Shown here: in pieces, positions 43,337 to 55,318 of the stretch
Layout: the number at the start of each line of letters is the position of its first letter
Numbering within the stretch: position 1 is the first letter of the stretch
Source of the DNA: Dendrophyllia cribrosa
Lineage: Eukaryota; Cnidaria; Anthozoa; Scleractinia; Dendrophylliidae
DNA: 64,000 bases
Direction: 5' to 3'
Assembly (NCBI GenBank): GCA_024195265.1
Contig: JAJLRJ010000005.1
Coordinates: forward strand, 25,690,322-25,754,321
The notes under the pieces: generated by a model
What the model was told of the DNA's origin: nothing
Databases searched by the model: none
The model's input: the letters and a program-made list of their open reading frames with translations, nothing else
Position numbers and translations under genes: made by a program

Positions 43337-43816
43337 TTAGCCTGCATTGCAGGCGCCGGTTTATTTATAGGGCGAAACGTCGAGGACGCGCGCGCGCGAG
43401 GGGAGAGGAAGACTTTATTGCAGAGGCAGAAGAGATATCCACGAGATTTGAAATACGAAGACACCTAGAACTGTGATTTTGAAAACAAGCAAACTCTAGG
43501 CTATGGGTAGTCTTAGATATAATGCTCCAATTCCATGTAGCCTGTGTTTCTGGTGGTTTCGTTGGCGCGCGCGATGCTGAATTTTCGAGCGGCGAAGCTG
43601 CGAGGGGAATGGAGAGGAGAAGTAGAAACCTTTCTCCCCTGACGGCTTCACCACTCGTTTTTGCGCTCGCGAATTCAGCATCGCGCGCGACAACAAAAAA
43701 ACGCCAGTTACGCAGGCTAATTTCATGCTGTTTATCTTTGGCAGAGGTGTTGTTTCCCCTCACGCGCGCGTCCTCGAAATTTCGCCCCATGATTAAACGC
43801 CTGCAATGCAGGCTAA
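43337..43816. mobile_element. hAT-like MITE in the right arm
   Basis: Ends TAGCCTGCATTGCAGGCG and its complement are present at both sides, with an 8-bp near-duplication AAGACTGA / AAGATTGA flanking. CGAGGACGCGCGCG-rich subterminal arms follow. The left arm of the palindrome lacks it (CCGATCAATCTCGTGCGG near 41099). An 8-bp target duplication is the hAT signature. A second MITE is nested inside. Confidence 0.65.
43538..43719. mobile_element. Nested 182-bp hAT-like MITE
   Basis: Ends TAGCCTGTGTTTCTGG and (complement) TAGCCTGCGTAACTGG, flanked by ATTCCATG (43530-43537) and ATTTCATG (43720-43727), a 7/8 match. Inner arms share GATGCTGAATT and GCGCGCGA. Same TAGCCTG family as its host element. 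Confidence 0.7.
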
Positions 43817-46800
43817 AGATTGATCGGAAAAGGCAAATTTTTCAGTCATTTCACGGTATTGCTGTTCGCATTGTGGTAGATTAAGGCGGGACTCATCCTA
43901 AATTTGAATGAAATTTTAAGGGGTTTAAAGAAGGGTTAGAAGAAAGAAAATGATTTTTGGAACACTAACAGACAGTTGATACCCACGCAAGAGCACTGAC
44001 CCCAGGTTGCTAGTGGACTAACTTGGTGTCCGTCTATTAATTATTAAAGGATAGTATCACGAGGTTCCACGCGCGGCACTGTTCACTATTCTTGCACCGG
44101 AATTTTGGACATATCACTGTTAAAAGTGATTTTTTTCTTTCTTTTGGCTATCAAAACGGATTTTTTGATTCAACAAATACCTCCACTTCTCGACGGCCTT
44201 TTTGAATTTGCGGAATCAAACTTGAAAAGTGGGCCGACGTTTTCAAGTTTCGACCTCGTGATACTATCCCTTTAACTACAAATTCTAATTTTAAAACTCT
44301 ACTAAATCTTCCATATTTCTTCTTTCTCTTAATTTTATCAATTTTTTATTAATTTTATCAAACTTTATCAATTTTCCTTTGAGAAAAACTATTTCCCAAA
44401 AATACCCAAAAATCACCGAAAAATTTACAAAACAACCCATAGCATAGATTCAAAGGATGCATAGAGTTTTTGGATTGTTTGAAACGTGAACGAGATATTT
44501 CCATTAAAGCCATGTCAATTGGTGGAAAAATGGCAATTAGGTTTAGTCTCGCCGAATCGCCTCTGATTTAGTTGTCTTCGGCGATTGAAACTACCGCTAA
44601 TCAACTGAAGGTTCCTGCGCTCCGTTTTCAGTCGTGCATTCAATGCAGGCTACCCCGGGCAGGCTACCAGTTTTGGAAAAATCCACACAGTTTACTCGCA
44701 TGCCAATTCAGCTAAATCAATAGTTCAACGTTTATTAGTAGAGGGTTTTTACCCTCGGCTAGGTACTAAACAAAGTCATTGATTGATTTTATGAACCTCA
44801 ATCGAATGTGTGAGTTCAGGACTTTATCTGTCACGTAATGTTCGAGGTTTCAATCACACGACTAGATCATATCTATCACGCATTACCGGTACAATTGTGA
44901 TTTATAAGATAATACATTATAGTTACACTAAACTGGAAGACAAATCTCTAGGTTTAATAGATAGTTAAAACTATTTTTTTACCAGCTTTTAGTAGAGATT
45001 TACTACAAACTATAATCGTCTTTGGTAATTGTATTTACCGCTTACCGGGGTCCTGGGCTTATGGGCTCATTTTGTCACGCATTCAGCTTCGACGAACTTC
45101 GACAGTTCATATTACTCGGTGTTTACTTGCTTGCCGATGAGGCTAAATCAACAATTTAACATTTGCTTGAACCAATATGGAATGGACAATCCAATGTATG
45201 AGCTCAGGACTCTATTTGTCAGGGCAAACAATAATGTCAGGGATCGATACGACTTATAACTCATGTGTTTACATGCAGAGAGAGTGTGAATCGTTGCAAC
45301 TAAGTATTGACAAGAACTAACTGCAAGGTCAGTACGCGAGCTTTAATGATTCAGCAAGGTCCCAAGAGCAATCTAAACAACAAGATTATGGCCAGAAAAA
45401 TTCGTATGTAACATCTTGATGCTTTAGAATTCAAATATCACGACCGTTCATTCCAATATTCGGAGCATCGGAGTAGAATTTGGGTGTTGATACTATGATT
45501 TTCCTGGGTATTTTCAGAGATATTGCAATGAATTTTGCCTTCAGTTAGTTTTAACTGCTATAAATAATATTTAAGGACAGTTTTTATCTCATTAACTAAG
45601 AAATTACGTTAACAAATTGATTCTGCAATACTTTATTTTCTTAGATTTGGTCCTTCTCTCTTTGTGAGAACCATTCTGTAGTCACGTTGCTTTAACGGCT
45701 GTAGTCGCAAAAAAATAACAGGTCCCAAAAATTTTATTCTCGATTTTATTAGATCTAGGATGGTTCTGAACCGTGGTAAAAAATTGTTTAAAAAAGAGGG
45801 TTGCACTTTGGCGATATTTGGATCAGAAGTTGTGCTAATTTGCATAATCACGCAATCTTTCATGATATGGGTGAGCATTGAAAGCTCTTGATTGACAACT
45901 GTCACTCCAAATGACTTGAAACTAGGCATGTTAACTAACATAGGTCCAGTCTTTATTCATGTGAAAAATAAATAAAATTCATTGTATTCTGTAATGTAGT
46001 TTTGATGTTTATTTTAGTGGATTGTTTGGTATTTGGGGGAAAAAACCAGGGGGGTGGTCTAACTCCCAGGGGAAAAATCGCGAAACCAAACCACTTTGTG
46101 TTTTTGAGTTATTGAGTGGTTCCTACAATCTGGCAAAGTTTCATCAAAATTGGAGAGATGGCATGTATCACCCCTGCCTGGTCCTCTGGTGGACTCGGTC
46201 TTAAGATGACGCAGTCTCAGTTGTTTATATTTTTGTTGAAGTTGTAGCAATGGCGCCGCCTTGTCAACCGCTTCTTTATAGCCATAACCTATAAAATTCA
46301 CCTTATCTTGTAGAGCACATCACCGGCTATCTATTAGAGGTAAATCTTTTTCAAATATTGAAAGACCGCAAAAACCCAAGGGGGGATATAAGTTTATTTT
46401 GCGTGTACGTCCGAGGGTTAGTATTGAAATCTTTGGGCAGAAATTTCAACGCAAAGGTTTAGGAAAGCTTCTATATTGATGATGGTTTTATATTCTTTTA
46501 GTTTGAACACAAAAAGTGTGCGAGAAAATGTAGTGTTTCAGTGGCGTATCTTTGAGGTATAAATAAGATTACAACTTCAATAAACAATTAGTATGCGGAA
46601 TAATAGTTAGTAAGAGTTTGAGCGTCGGCCGGGGGCGGACCGAGCCTCTTCGAATAAAACTTTATTTGAGCATCCCTCCCCCACTTGATAAAAAGTATTA
46701 CAATACAATACAATAAAATATCCTTTATTAGTTTTCCCAAATGGGATCTTCCAAACTAATTTACAATAAATAAAATGTAGAAATAGTATTTCCTGAAATG

Positions 46801-46839
46801 CGACAGGAAAAGAAGATTGCAATGATCTTTCGTTACTTT

Positions 46840-46988
46840 GGTGGCTCAGAAAGACAAAACACTTCTGTTCTGTATTTGTGGATTTTGTGATCGATGGAAA
46901 TGTTTTGTATTTGTTAATGTGGTTTGTGATCTGTGGAAATGTTTTTTTTTTTATTTGTGAAACTGTGTTTTTGTCCCTATGAGCCACC
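46840..46988. mobile_element. MITE with GGTGGCTCA ends, copy B (deleted)
   Basis: Counterpart of 22613-22880 with both termini intact but the central repeats lost. Confidence 0.55.
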
Positions 46989-47429
46989 GTAGTTTTCTTT
47001 CTCTCGCGAACTTTAATTCAGCCAAGGCAACAATTTTGGATCGTCAAAAGGCGAACTAACACAAAATGCTAGAGAAAAGGTGAGACCTGCTCATCACAGA
47101 TACTCATATACATTCAGATATTACATTTCCTCCCCCTTTTGGTCCTTCTATAATGTATTAGCATTAACCATTCTCTTTATCCATTTATTTGTTTTCTGGG
47201 ACTTGTGCAACTCGAGTTCTGAGATCAGAATAACTCTTACTAAACTCCCGAGAAGATCACGCCTTCATTTTAGGGTCTTTTAGTGAATTGAAATGTTTTT
47301 AAGGGGTTTAAACTGCACTTATATCGTTTTCTTTATTTTGCTGCTTCCGTGGTATCACTGCGATCATTTAAATTAAGCAATGAGTGATCGATTTTACCTT
47401 TTATCAATAACACGATATGCAAGGAAAAA

Positions 47430-48770
47430 AAACTTAGGTAGGAATGACTACAAAACAAGAAGAAGTGGAAAGGAAAAGAACTCATAAACGTCGTAGCTGT
47501 AGCTTGCTGTATATTATCCTCGCGCACACGATCAATGTTTTTTATCTCTTTGTGTGCCTTACATGCCACGAAGGCTTCCTAATACGTGCTTTAACAATTA
47601 GCTAACCTCTCTTGAATTGATGGACAGTGCTATACGACGTGCCAAGCTCACATTTTGTCTCGAAAAGTTCAAGAACTTTGAATTCTTGAGAAGTATCTCG
47701 TAATTTTGGTTCACCTGAACGGTGTTGAAGAGGTTTAAACTGAAGTACACCTTTATACAGCATTATTTGAAATGGCATAATAAGTTAGCTGTTAACCCTT
47801 TTTATTCCCAAGGCTGTCAAGACATTTTGCCAATAATTGATTAATTTTGGCCAAGCTGCCATTTGCGAAATCGTGTCACCATTAAGGACCATTAAGTGGT
47901 TTTGGAACATCTGATCAATGAAAGCAAAGTGTTTAAACACGATAAATATACAAGAAAGAAATCAAAGGGCTCTAAGAGTCATCTCATGAATACGAAACAA
48001 CGTAAGGTTAAGTGCACAGATCGGTTTTAATTTTCCATACTAAGTTTGAAGTCAAAGAATTAAAGAGAAAAACAGATTTAAAACGACCACTGGGGAATTA
48101 TAAAAAGTTTTCATCTGAATGATTTATCTAGTGATCATGAAAATTTGCAAAATTGTTCCCGTATACTATATCTCGTTCAATGCTGATTGCGAAGGAAGGA
48201 ATAAATGAATGGATACAAAACAAGAAGAAGAGAAAAGGAAAAGAATCAATAAACGTTGTGGGCTGCTCTCTTCGTGTATATTCTCCTGATGGACATGATC
48301 AAATTTCTTTTTTCCGCTCTCTTGGCGCCTTCCTTGTCCACGAAGGCTTACTTTTACATGCTTTAACAATTAACCTGTCTTGAATTGATGGATATGTCAA
48401 TGATGCCAACGCGAGGGTAAGTATTTTTTCTTTCTAATTTCTTTGGACTGTATGTTCAAAGTTCATCTAACAAACATCTACGACGCGACAAGCTCGCATT
48501 TTATCGCGAAAAAATTCATCTCGTTCGTGCTCAACTCGAGTCTATGAATAAAGAGAGCTCTGAACTCTTGAGAAGATCGCATGACGTTTGGTTTAATTGA
48601 ACGATTTTTAAGAGGTTTTGAAACTACACCTTTAAACGGCTTTATTCGAAATGGAATATTATAATGAGTAGCTATTAACCGTTCCCCAAGGTTATCATAT
48701 GGCACAATATGGCAATAATTGATTAATTTTTGTCAAGCTGCTTGTGAAATCGTGTCACCGTTGAGTGGTT
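47430..48770 (+). repeat. Older internal tandem duplication, copy B
   Basis: Counterpart of 23300-24640: the two diverged units lie at about 47430-47890 and 48180-48770 with the same landmarks. Non-coding. Confidence 0.6.
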
Positions 48771-48929
48771 TAATTTTGGAACATTTCATGTCAACGAAAA
48801 CACAGTGTTAAAGAACTTTTTGAAGATGAAGGGTATTTTTTTGTAAAAACTTTTCGATAAAAGCGCCTAGCTAAATTCAGCCTCTATTCACTCCACGTGC
48901 TGAGCCAATCCTCAGAGTTGTGCCACATT

Positions 48930-49276
48930 CTTCTGACTCAGTTTGAGTCTGTTGATCGATCGAAATCTTACTGTGTTGCCATCATTTAAATCATGGTTCT
49001 CCAGCGCTACTTTCCAGTGGTTCTGTTTATTACATGGTAGTTCTAACGTACTTTTGAATCTGTGGGTGAATTCCTACTGGGTTGCCATTCAAATGAAAGC
49101 TATTGAGCAATACTTCCCTGTGGTACTGTTTATTGTGATGTACACTGTGGCTTTAACGTTTGAGATTGTGGATGAAATCCTACGGCGTGATCATTCAAAT
49201 GAAAGCTAATAATGAATAGAACTTTCTTGTGGAGCTGTTTATTATGCTGTACAAGGTGGTTCTACCTTTTGGGAAA
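48930..49276 (+). repeat. Tandem family F-type units, copy B
   Basis: Counterpart of 24806-25331 but shorter by about two units (ATTCAAATG landmarks near 49087 and 49193, spacing 106). Clear homology with copy A stops near 49276. Confidence 0.65.
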
Positions 49277-49779
49277 AAACTCGGTCCGTAACTTACGGTA
49301 CGGACCTCGAGCTCGGCTAATAAGAGGTATTTATGCTGCACATGGTGGGTTTTTAGTGCGTGGGTGCCTAAATTGTGACAATTCAAATGATCTGAGCTAC
49401 TGATAAACACTTTCCCGTGGTCTTGTTTATTATGCTGTTCAAGGTGATTCTATCTTTTTAGAATGTGGATTTAAAAGTCCATTAAAATGAATCTTCCTGT
49501 TTTCCTTTTTGTATTCTAGTCAATTATCTATTATACTAGCGAGTGCTTGCGTTGGAACTGGAACAAATTATTGGTAATAAGATAAATAAGATATAACATG
49601 AAAGTATATGGACTATAACCTCACGAGAAATGAAAGTGCATAACGGGTAGACAGCAAACTTTCGTTGAGGCAAAATATTCGACCGCCAAGTCAAAATTTT
49701 CCTTCCCTGTGGAGGTAAAATGCTGGTTCTTACCAATTATTTATTATATTAGTCTATTGTGTAGTTAGCTAAACTCAGT
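49277..49779. other. Copy B-specific sequence, no gene
   Basis: It has one diverged unit with TGGTGGGTTTTTAGTGCGTG (about 49342) and otherwise unique AT-rich DNA. Confidence 0.4.
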
Positions 49780-49980
49780 TTACTCCTATTTGTGTGTGTG
49801 TTTATTTGTTTTGTGTGCCCGACCTGAACATGTACTATATCTTTTCTATTAACTGGCGGCCTGGCATTTTTAACTCTAAGGTTATTTCGGGTAGCCAGTA
49901 CCCGTATTATTTTCGTTATTCAAAATTGTAAATACTTACTGTAGGCTCTGGGGTAAAATAAAGATTGTTGTTGTTATTAC
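49780..49980 (+). repeat. Probable retroposon 3' end with GTT tail
   Basis: GTGTGTGTGTTTATTTG leads to a segment ending GGGGTAAAATAAAGATTGTT followed by GTTGTTATT. AATAAAGATTGTTGTTGTT is a LINE/SINE-type tail. No reverse-transcriptase frame is attached. Confidence 0.4.
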
Positions 49981-50449
49981 AATGTGTGTGCACGAGTCCT
50001 ACATTTGACCATTCAAATGGAAGCTATTGAGCAGTACTTCACTGTGGAAATTTTTATTGTGCTATGCAAGTACTAGTTGGTTCTAACTTTTAACTCTGTG
50101 GCTAACTACAGACCATACTTTTCCTCCGGAGTTTACTATGTATGCTGCATATCAGCGGTGAATTGTGACTCTAAATTTTGGTCTGTGTTATGCTACACAA
50201 TGTGGTTCTAACTTTTATGTCTTGTGAGTCCTACGGTGTGACCATTCAAAAAAAGCTAATGAGTTGAGCTGACCCTTTTGAGTAGTTTACATATTCAATT
50301 ATGCTTTACATGGTGGTTCTACCTTTTGAGTCTCAGCCTGTGAGTAACTTTTCTATTGAACTTGCTTGAGCTTTGGAATTTTTGTTTTGAGTTTTTAAAC
50401 AACATAAGAACTAATCTTAGTGTTGGAGTGGGCAGAAATTATAACTCAA

Positions 50450-50645
50450 AGATTTACAAAACCTTCAATAAAAGCGTGCGAGAAAATATAGTCTTAATGG
50501 CTTAGCTTTGAGGTATAATAAAGGTTGTAATTTCAATAAACAATTCAGTGTGCGAAATAATAAGAGTTTGAGCATCTGGCGTACCCTCGAGATCTTCCAA
50601 CAAAACTTTATTTGAGTATCCCTCCCCTACTTGATAGGAAAGGTT
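50450..50645 (+). repeat. Third diverged copy of the 22310-22460 segment
   Basis: Landmarks GTGCGAAATAATAAGAGTTT, AAAACTTTATTTGAGTATCC and CTCCCCTACTTGATA repeat those at 22381-22460 and 46590-46690. Copy B therefore contains part of an additional, older duplication. Confidence 0.6.
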
Positions 50646-50853
50646 AAAATAGTTTTTAATGGCGCCGGCAGCGAGGGTCGAATTATCTTTTGCATAATTC
50701 ATCTTTTATCGGAAACAAGTGTCAGCGCTGGAAAGTGAAATTGATTCGTACGACATTGATCGTTATTGCACACATGTATCAGTACATTCGTGCAGCATAA
50801 AAACCATATATAAGTTATGAATGGTAGGAAAAACAAACAAACTCTCAATTTTT

Positions 50854-51003
50854 TTAACCCTTTTAACTCCCAAGGTTGCAACATTTCGAAAAACGGGTCA
50901 GGTACCATGCAAAAGAACCGAATGGTCACACCAAAAGATTTTGTCGACAGACTTAGAACTACACTACATTTCTCCATAACTGACTTTCAGAAGTGAAAGG
51001 GTA
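50854..51003. mobile_element. Family F TTAA element, right TTAA mutated
   Basis: TTAA at 50854-50857 then CCCTTTTAACTCCCAAGG; the right end is CAGAAGTGAAAGGG followed by TAAA. One family F unit (GAATGGTCACACC, GTCGACAGACTTAGAAC) lies inside. About 144 bp. Confidence 0.55.
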
Positions 51004-52450
51004 AAACAACATTACATCTTATCTGGGTGAAAAAGCCGATGGCATTACCTTTATTATTTTTATAGTACTATTTTCTAGTCCCCACGACACAATCTGTTCG
51101 TAAGCTACTTCACCTCTCGTAACGGACATGGATCAAAGCTTTGAGTTTTTTCATTGCGTTAGTTTATATGAAACATCAAGCCATCAGATTTTACCCGCTT
51201 CGTAAGCATCCCTTTGTAATTTATATAATTTGTATATTGTGTTACTGGCGCCTTCTTGAATAAATTATAGCGTGAATATCGCTTCCCACTTTATCATTCG
51301 GTGAAGATTTTCACCGATGAAAAAAATATCGTTTGACTTTTTTAAGCCAAAAACCCTAAAATATACTGATTGCTATCACAAATAACGAAAGATCAAAACC
51401 CGCTTGATCTCAGCGTCAGGCAGAATAATGTTTCGATACACAGCAGGGAAGCAGGGATGCCCAACGGATCGATCGTTTCATCTGATGGAAGGAAGTTAGT
51501 TTTTGGAAGCCTTACAGTAGTTGCCTCAAAAATTGTGACGAAAAACTAGTTCTGTTCGTTTCAAACCAAAAACAGCCAAACGCAATATTATTAATGTTTG
51601 GTATCAAAGATATTGGGAGATGAAAAGAGTAATTAATCATCTACGATTTGAGAAGCCATGCGATGTCCCTTGTGTTGCTGATACGATTTACCTTGCAATA
51701 TTGAAACAATGGAAGAGTGTAATAGAATATAAGTAATAGTAGTAGTAACAAAACCATGCAAGAAGACATATATTTATTTATTTTGATTTTGATTTTGAGT
51801 CTAAAAATCCAAAGCGGCATGTTAAGCAATTCCTTCCTGTTATCCTGTTTATTATGCTGCACATGGTGGGTCAGTAGTACCTACATTGTGATAATTCAAA
51901 TGGAAGCTACTGAAAACACTTTCCTGTGGTATTGTTTATTATGTTGTTCAAATGAATCTTTCTGATGTCCTTTTTATGTTATACAACGTGCGTGCGCGAG
52001 TCCTCAATTTAACCATTCAAATGGAAGCTATTGAAAGTAATACGGTGTGACCATTCAAATGAAAGCTATAGTCGAGTAGTTGATCTTTCCTATGGAGCTC
52101 ATACGCGGAAGCTACTAAAAAACATTTTCCTTGTTTATTATGCTGCTCAGGGAGATTCTATCTTTTTAGAAAGAGGATTAAATCCATTAAAATCCTGTTG
52201 TCCTGTTTAAGTTGTACAACGTACGTGCACGAGTCTTAAATTTGACCATTCAAATGAAAGCTATTGCCGGAGCGGTACTAACTTCGCTGTGACAATTTTT
52301 ATTGTGCTATGCAAGTTGGTTCTAACGTTTAAGTCTGTGGAAAACAACAGAACCGTACTTTTCCTCCGGCGGTTACTATATCAGTGCTGCATAAGGTGTC
52401 TCTAAAGTTTAGTCTGTATGTGCCTGTATGTGCTCAAGGTTAAAATGTCT
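51004..52450. other. Copy B region with scattered promoter-like and F-type units
   Basis: 51113-51210 resembles the promoter-like unit (CTCTCGTAACGGACATGGAT, TTTTTTCATTGCGTTAG) but its TATA position reads CTTCGTAAGC. 51625-51900 matches copy A 25340-25670. F-type units with CCATTCAAATG(G/A)AAGCTATTG occur near 52013, 52050 and 52245. No gene. Confidence 0.45.
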
Positions 52451-52870
52451 TGAGTTGTGCTTGGTTTCGCGTCTTCGTCTCTCGTAACGAACATGTGTCA
52501 AAGCTTCGAGATTTTTTTAATTGCGTTATATAATCTGCAACATCAAAACACGAGTAGCTTTTAACCGCTTATAAAAGTGGATAAATGACCGAAGTTGTGC
52601 TTGATTTCGCGCGTCTTTGTCTCCGCGTAACGAATATGTGTCAAAGCTTCGAGATTTTTAATTGCGTTATACTATCTGCAACATCAAAACACGACTAGCT
52701 TTTAACCGCTTATAAAAGTGGATAACTGACCGAAGTTGTGCTTGATTTCGCGCGTTTTCGTCTTTCGTAACGAACATGTGTGAAAGCTTCAAGATTTTTA
52801 ATTGCGTAATATTATCTGCAACATCAAAACACGGCTAGCCTTTAACGCTTATAAAAGTAGACAAATGACC
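52451..52870 (+). promoter_or_regulatory. Three tandem TATA-containing promoter-like units
   Basis: Three consecutive units of about 140 bp each contain CGTAACGAACATGTGT, ATTGCGT..TATTATCTGCAAC and TATAAAAG (52570-52577, 52711-52718, 52850-52857; spacings 141 and 139). Copy A has about one and a half units. The same module with TATAAAAG is the predicted core promoter of GPCR3 and GPCR4. Here it is about 7.7 kb from GPCR4 because of the 6.2-kb insertion. Confidence 0.55.
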
Positions 52871-52948
52871 GTTTGTAACAAAAAAATTAAATTGATACGT
52901 AATACTATTCGACAGATTACAGACGCCTCTTTAATAGTCCTTTTTAAG

Positions 52949-53059
52949 ATGAAGGTAGTAAATAGAAGCCGTCCGCGCACAGCTTTGATAACGATGACGC
53001 CAGGTGGTGTGAAATATCGACAGTTCGGATTGCCTCGTCACCCCAGAAACTGCGATTAA
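52949..53059 (+). other. Short 36-codon frame shared with copy A
   Basis: Counterpart of 26652-26762, ending RHPRNCD. It lies 32 bp before the 6.2-kb element. Substitution pattern argues against coding. Confidence 0.2.
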
Positions 53060-55153
53060 AAACCAAAGTATCCCTTAGTAAAACATCATCTTAAGAGCGG
53101 ATGTCTGTAAATATCGAGAATCCGACGACACTGGCAAAATTTCGAATTTCTTTTTATTTTACCAAAAGAACCTATTTAGTGTCCTATTTTCGAAAATGGG
53201 TTTAAAAAGTTCGATTTCATTTTACTTTTTTCAAAATTTCGATAAGTCGAAAATTAGCATTTGAGTTCGCGGGTGCTTTCATGGACCATTGAATTTTGGC
53301 TATTTTGGACCATTTTCAAAACGCTCCTGTTATCGCAACATTCGGTGTCCTACAATGCCTTTGACACAGTAAATAAAACGTCTTTTTAGCTTTCTTTTGC
53401 AATAAAATTTTGTCGGAAATGTTAACTTTAAAAATCATTTTGGTCTTGTACAAAACACCTATCTTCGCCATGTAAACAAGAAGGCAAATTTAAGGAAACT
53501 TCGAATTAGTAAAATGCAGTCTGGTACATGAGTTTAAGGCAAAAAAACAACACTACTTTATAGCTGAATCTGTCTTTTATTTATTCTGAAATTATTTTTG
53601 GTGGCCCGTGAATACAGCGCTACTGAGAGATTTATCCGTGAAGGCTATTTTTAGCTTGACACCAACTTCGCATTCGATTTAATTGAATTTTAAGCACTGG
53701 AATGACGGCAAGCTTAAGAACGAAACAGCGAAATTGGCCCTAAAACAGGTCTTTAAAGCTTTGAAAACAACATTTACATGTTTTTAGCTATAATATTCAT
53801 ATGATTTTTATCTAGGACGCATTCAGTTAAAATGTAAGCTATAATCATATGTATCATTGATCGACTTTGTTGCCGACGTATCAAAATCCGGCATAAGTCT
53901 TTGAACAGTTCAAGGAATGTTTAAGTTAGCTTGTCTCGCCTTTTCCTTGTTATAAGCAGCAGAAATACAAGGATTCTTACATAGATATCTCACAAAAACC
54001 ATGGCTTGCTTGATATTACAGCATTTGATATTCGCAAAATGTTGTTACAGACGTTTCGTTATTTACACACAGTGTACTCACATAAAAATATCCGATGACT
54101 TCCAATCCAAATGTCGCAGACATAAATGTACGAGAAAACATTAAGGACAGAAAAATATAGTCACATCTTGCTGTCCATTTAGTTGTATTAAGTGAATACA
54201 AAAGAAACCATCACTCGTAAATAACGAGAGGTCAGTGAAAGGCCATAAAATAATTGGTTGCGTGACCTAGTCACGTTCACATGCACTCCCAGTGGACCGG
54301 GGAGCGAAAAAGGCCAATAATGCGGGCCGCATGAGGAAGGCTTAATTGCATTTGACTCCCACAACCCCTGAACCAAACGGAAAATAAAGGCCTAAACTGA
54401 AAGAACTGATTCAATACTACAAACTTGTCATTTTTCCCGTGAGTACCCCTGTCCGTCGCCAAAATTGCCATGCTAGATGTGTACTTTCTAACAGCATACC
54501 GGTTATACCTAAGGGGTTTTCAGTTAGCTTTGAAGGGGGAAGGGTGTATTATATCCGGGGGGCTTGTAAGCGGCATAAAAAAGCGTTTCGGAATGCGAAA
54601 ATATGAAATAAGCTGAGCGGACTAACACACAGCATTATTAGACTTATAAAAATACGTTTTTCACTTCATTTCAATATTGCTCTTCACTATACATACCGTA
54701 TACGTTACTAACTTTTTATTTATTAACTTTTTATTTATTATTATTACTAGCAGTAATCGGAGATCACGGAGACGCGTTCGAAGGAACTTCCGGCGGAAAT
54801 GAGCCCCTGAAAAAAAACAATAGGGGCGGCCATTTGGAAGACCGTCTACCAAAAAATCTCAAATTTTACTGCACGTAAACCACAGGACAACCAACACGAA
54901 ATTAGGATTGCGCGAACGCGATTATTATTATTACTCATGCGCAGTAAGCGCATGAGGTAGAAAATGGGTTGCGTTTCTTTGTCTTTTTGTCACATTAGTG
55001 CATGCAAATTTATGCACGCATATATTATTACTAACCGGGCCGCAGGTCACATAAAAATTCTACAAAAATGGCTGCCGCGCTCGGCATGTGCTTGGTTTTC
55101 AAAACCATAGTTTTGTCTTGTCGGAATAATAACACACATTCAAAATACTCAAA

Positions 55154-55318
55154 ATGGAAAGAGAAAGCTTTAAAGAATACTCAGAAGCCGCTGTAGTGGG
55201 GAAAAAGGAGAGCTGTAAGCGACGAAATCTTGCTTCAAGTTTTATCAGTGCGGGGCGATCAAATCCGAAGAAGCGGAGTTTTAAAGAATTTTTAAGCAGG
55301 CGAGGGACTTTACCATAA
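55154..55318 (+). other. 54-codon basic frame in the loop of the 6.2-kb element
   Basis: It starts MERESFKEYSEAAVVGKK and ends KKRSFKEFLSRRGTLP; the SFKEY/SFKEF phrase appears twice. The context has a CAAAATACTCAAA leader. No domain is recognised. It could be the first exon of a captured host gene or an element protein. Confidence 0.2.

Larger units (their letters stand above)
38958..46200. mobile_element. 7.2-kb palindromic TTAA element (family A)
   Basis: TTAA at 38954-38957 and 46201-46204. Inward, GACCGAGTCCACCAGAGGAC on the left is the exact complement of the right end. The inverted arms run from both termini to about 42510 (left) and 42958 (right). The left arm is interrupted by a TA element (41123-42153) and the right arm by a hAT-like element (43337-43816); without these the arms are about 2.5-2.8 kb each. 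The central 450 bp holds a third copy of the element terminus. Copy A has the empty site (CTATTACGATGAC at about 21985-21997). No transposase frame recognised. It looks like a non-autonomous, giant fold-back passenger of a piggyBac-type enzyme. Confidence 0.8.

Noticed and set aside
38958..46200. Palindrome as a pure assembly artefact (inverted duplication)
   Set aside because: Precise TTAA borders, different nested insertions in each arm, arm divergence and a clean empty site at about 21985-21997 are hard to obtain from misassembly, although spanning reads would settle it.
46607..46987. 126-codon minus-strand frame near the MITE in copy B
   Set aside because: The copy A equivalent (22437-22736) is a different, shorter frame, so it is not conserved; it covers low-complexity and MITE sequence.
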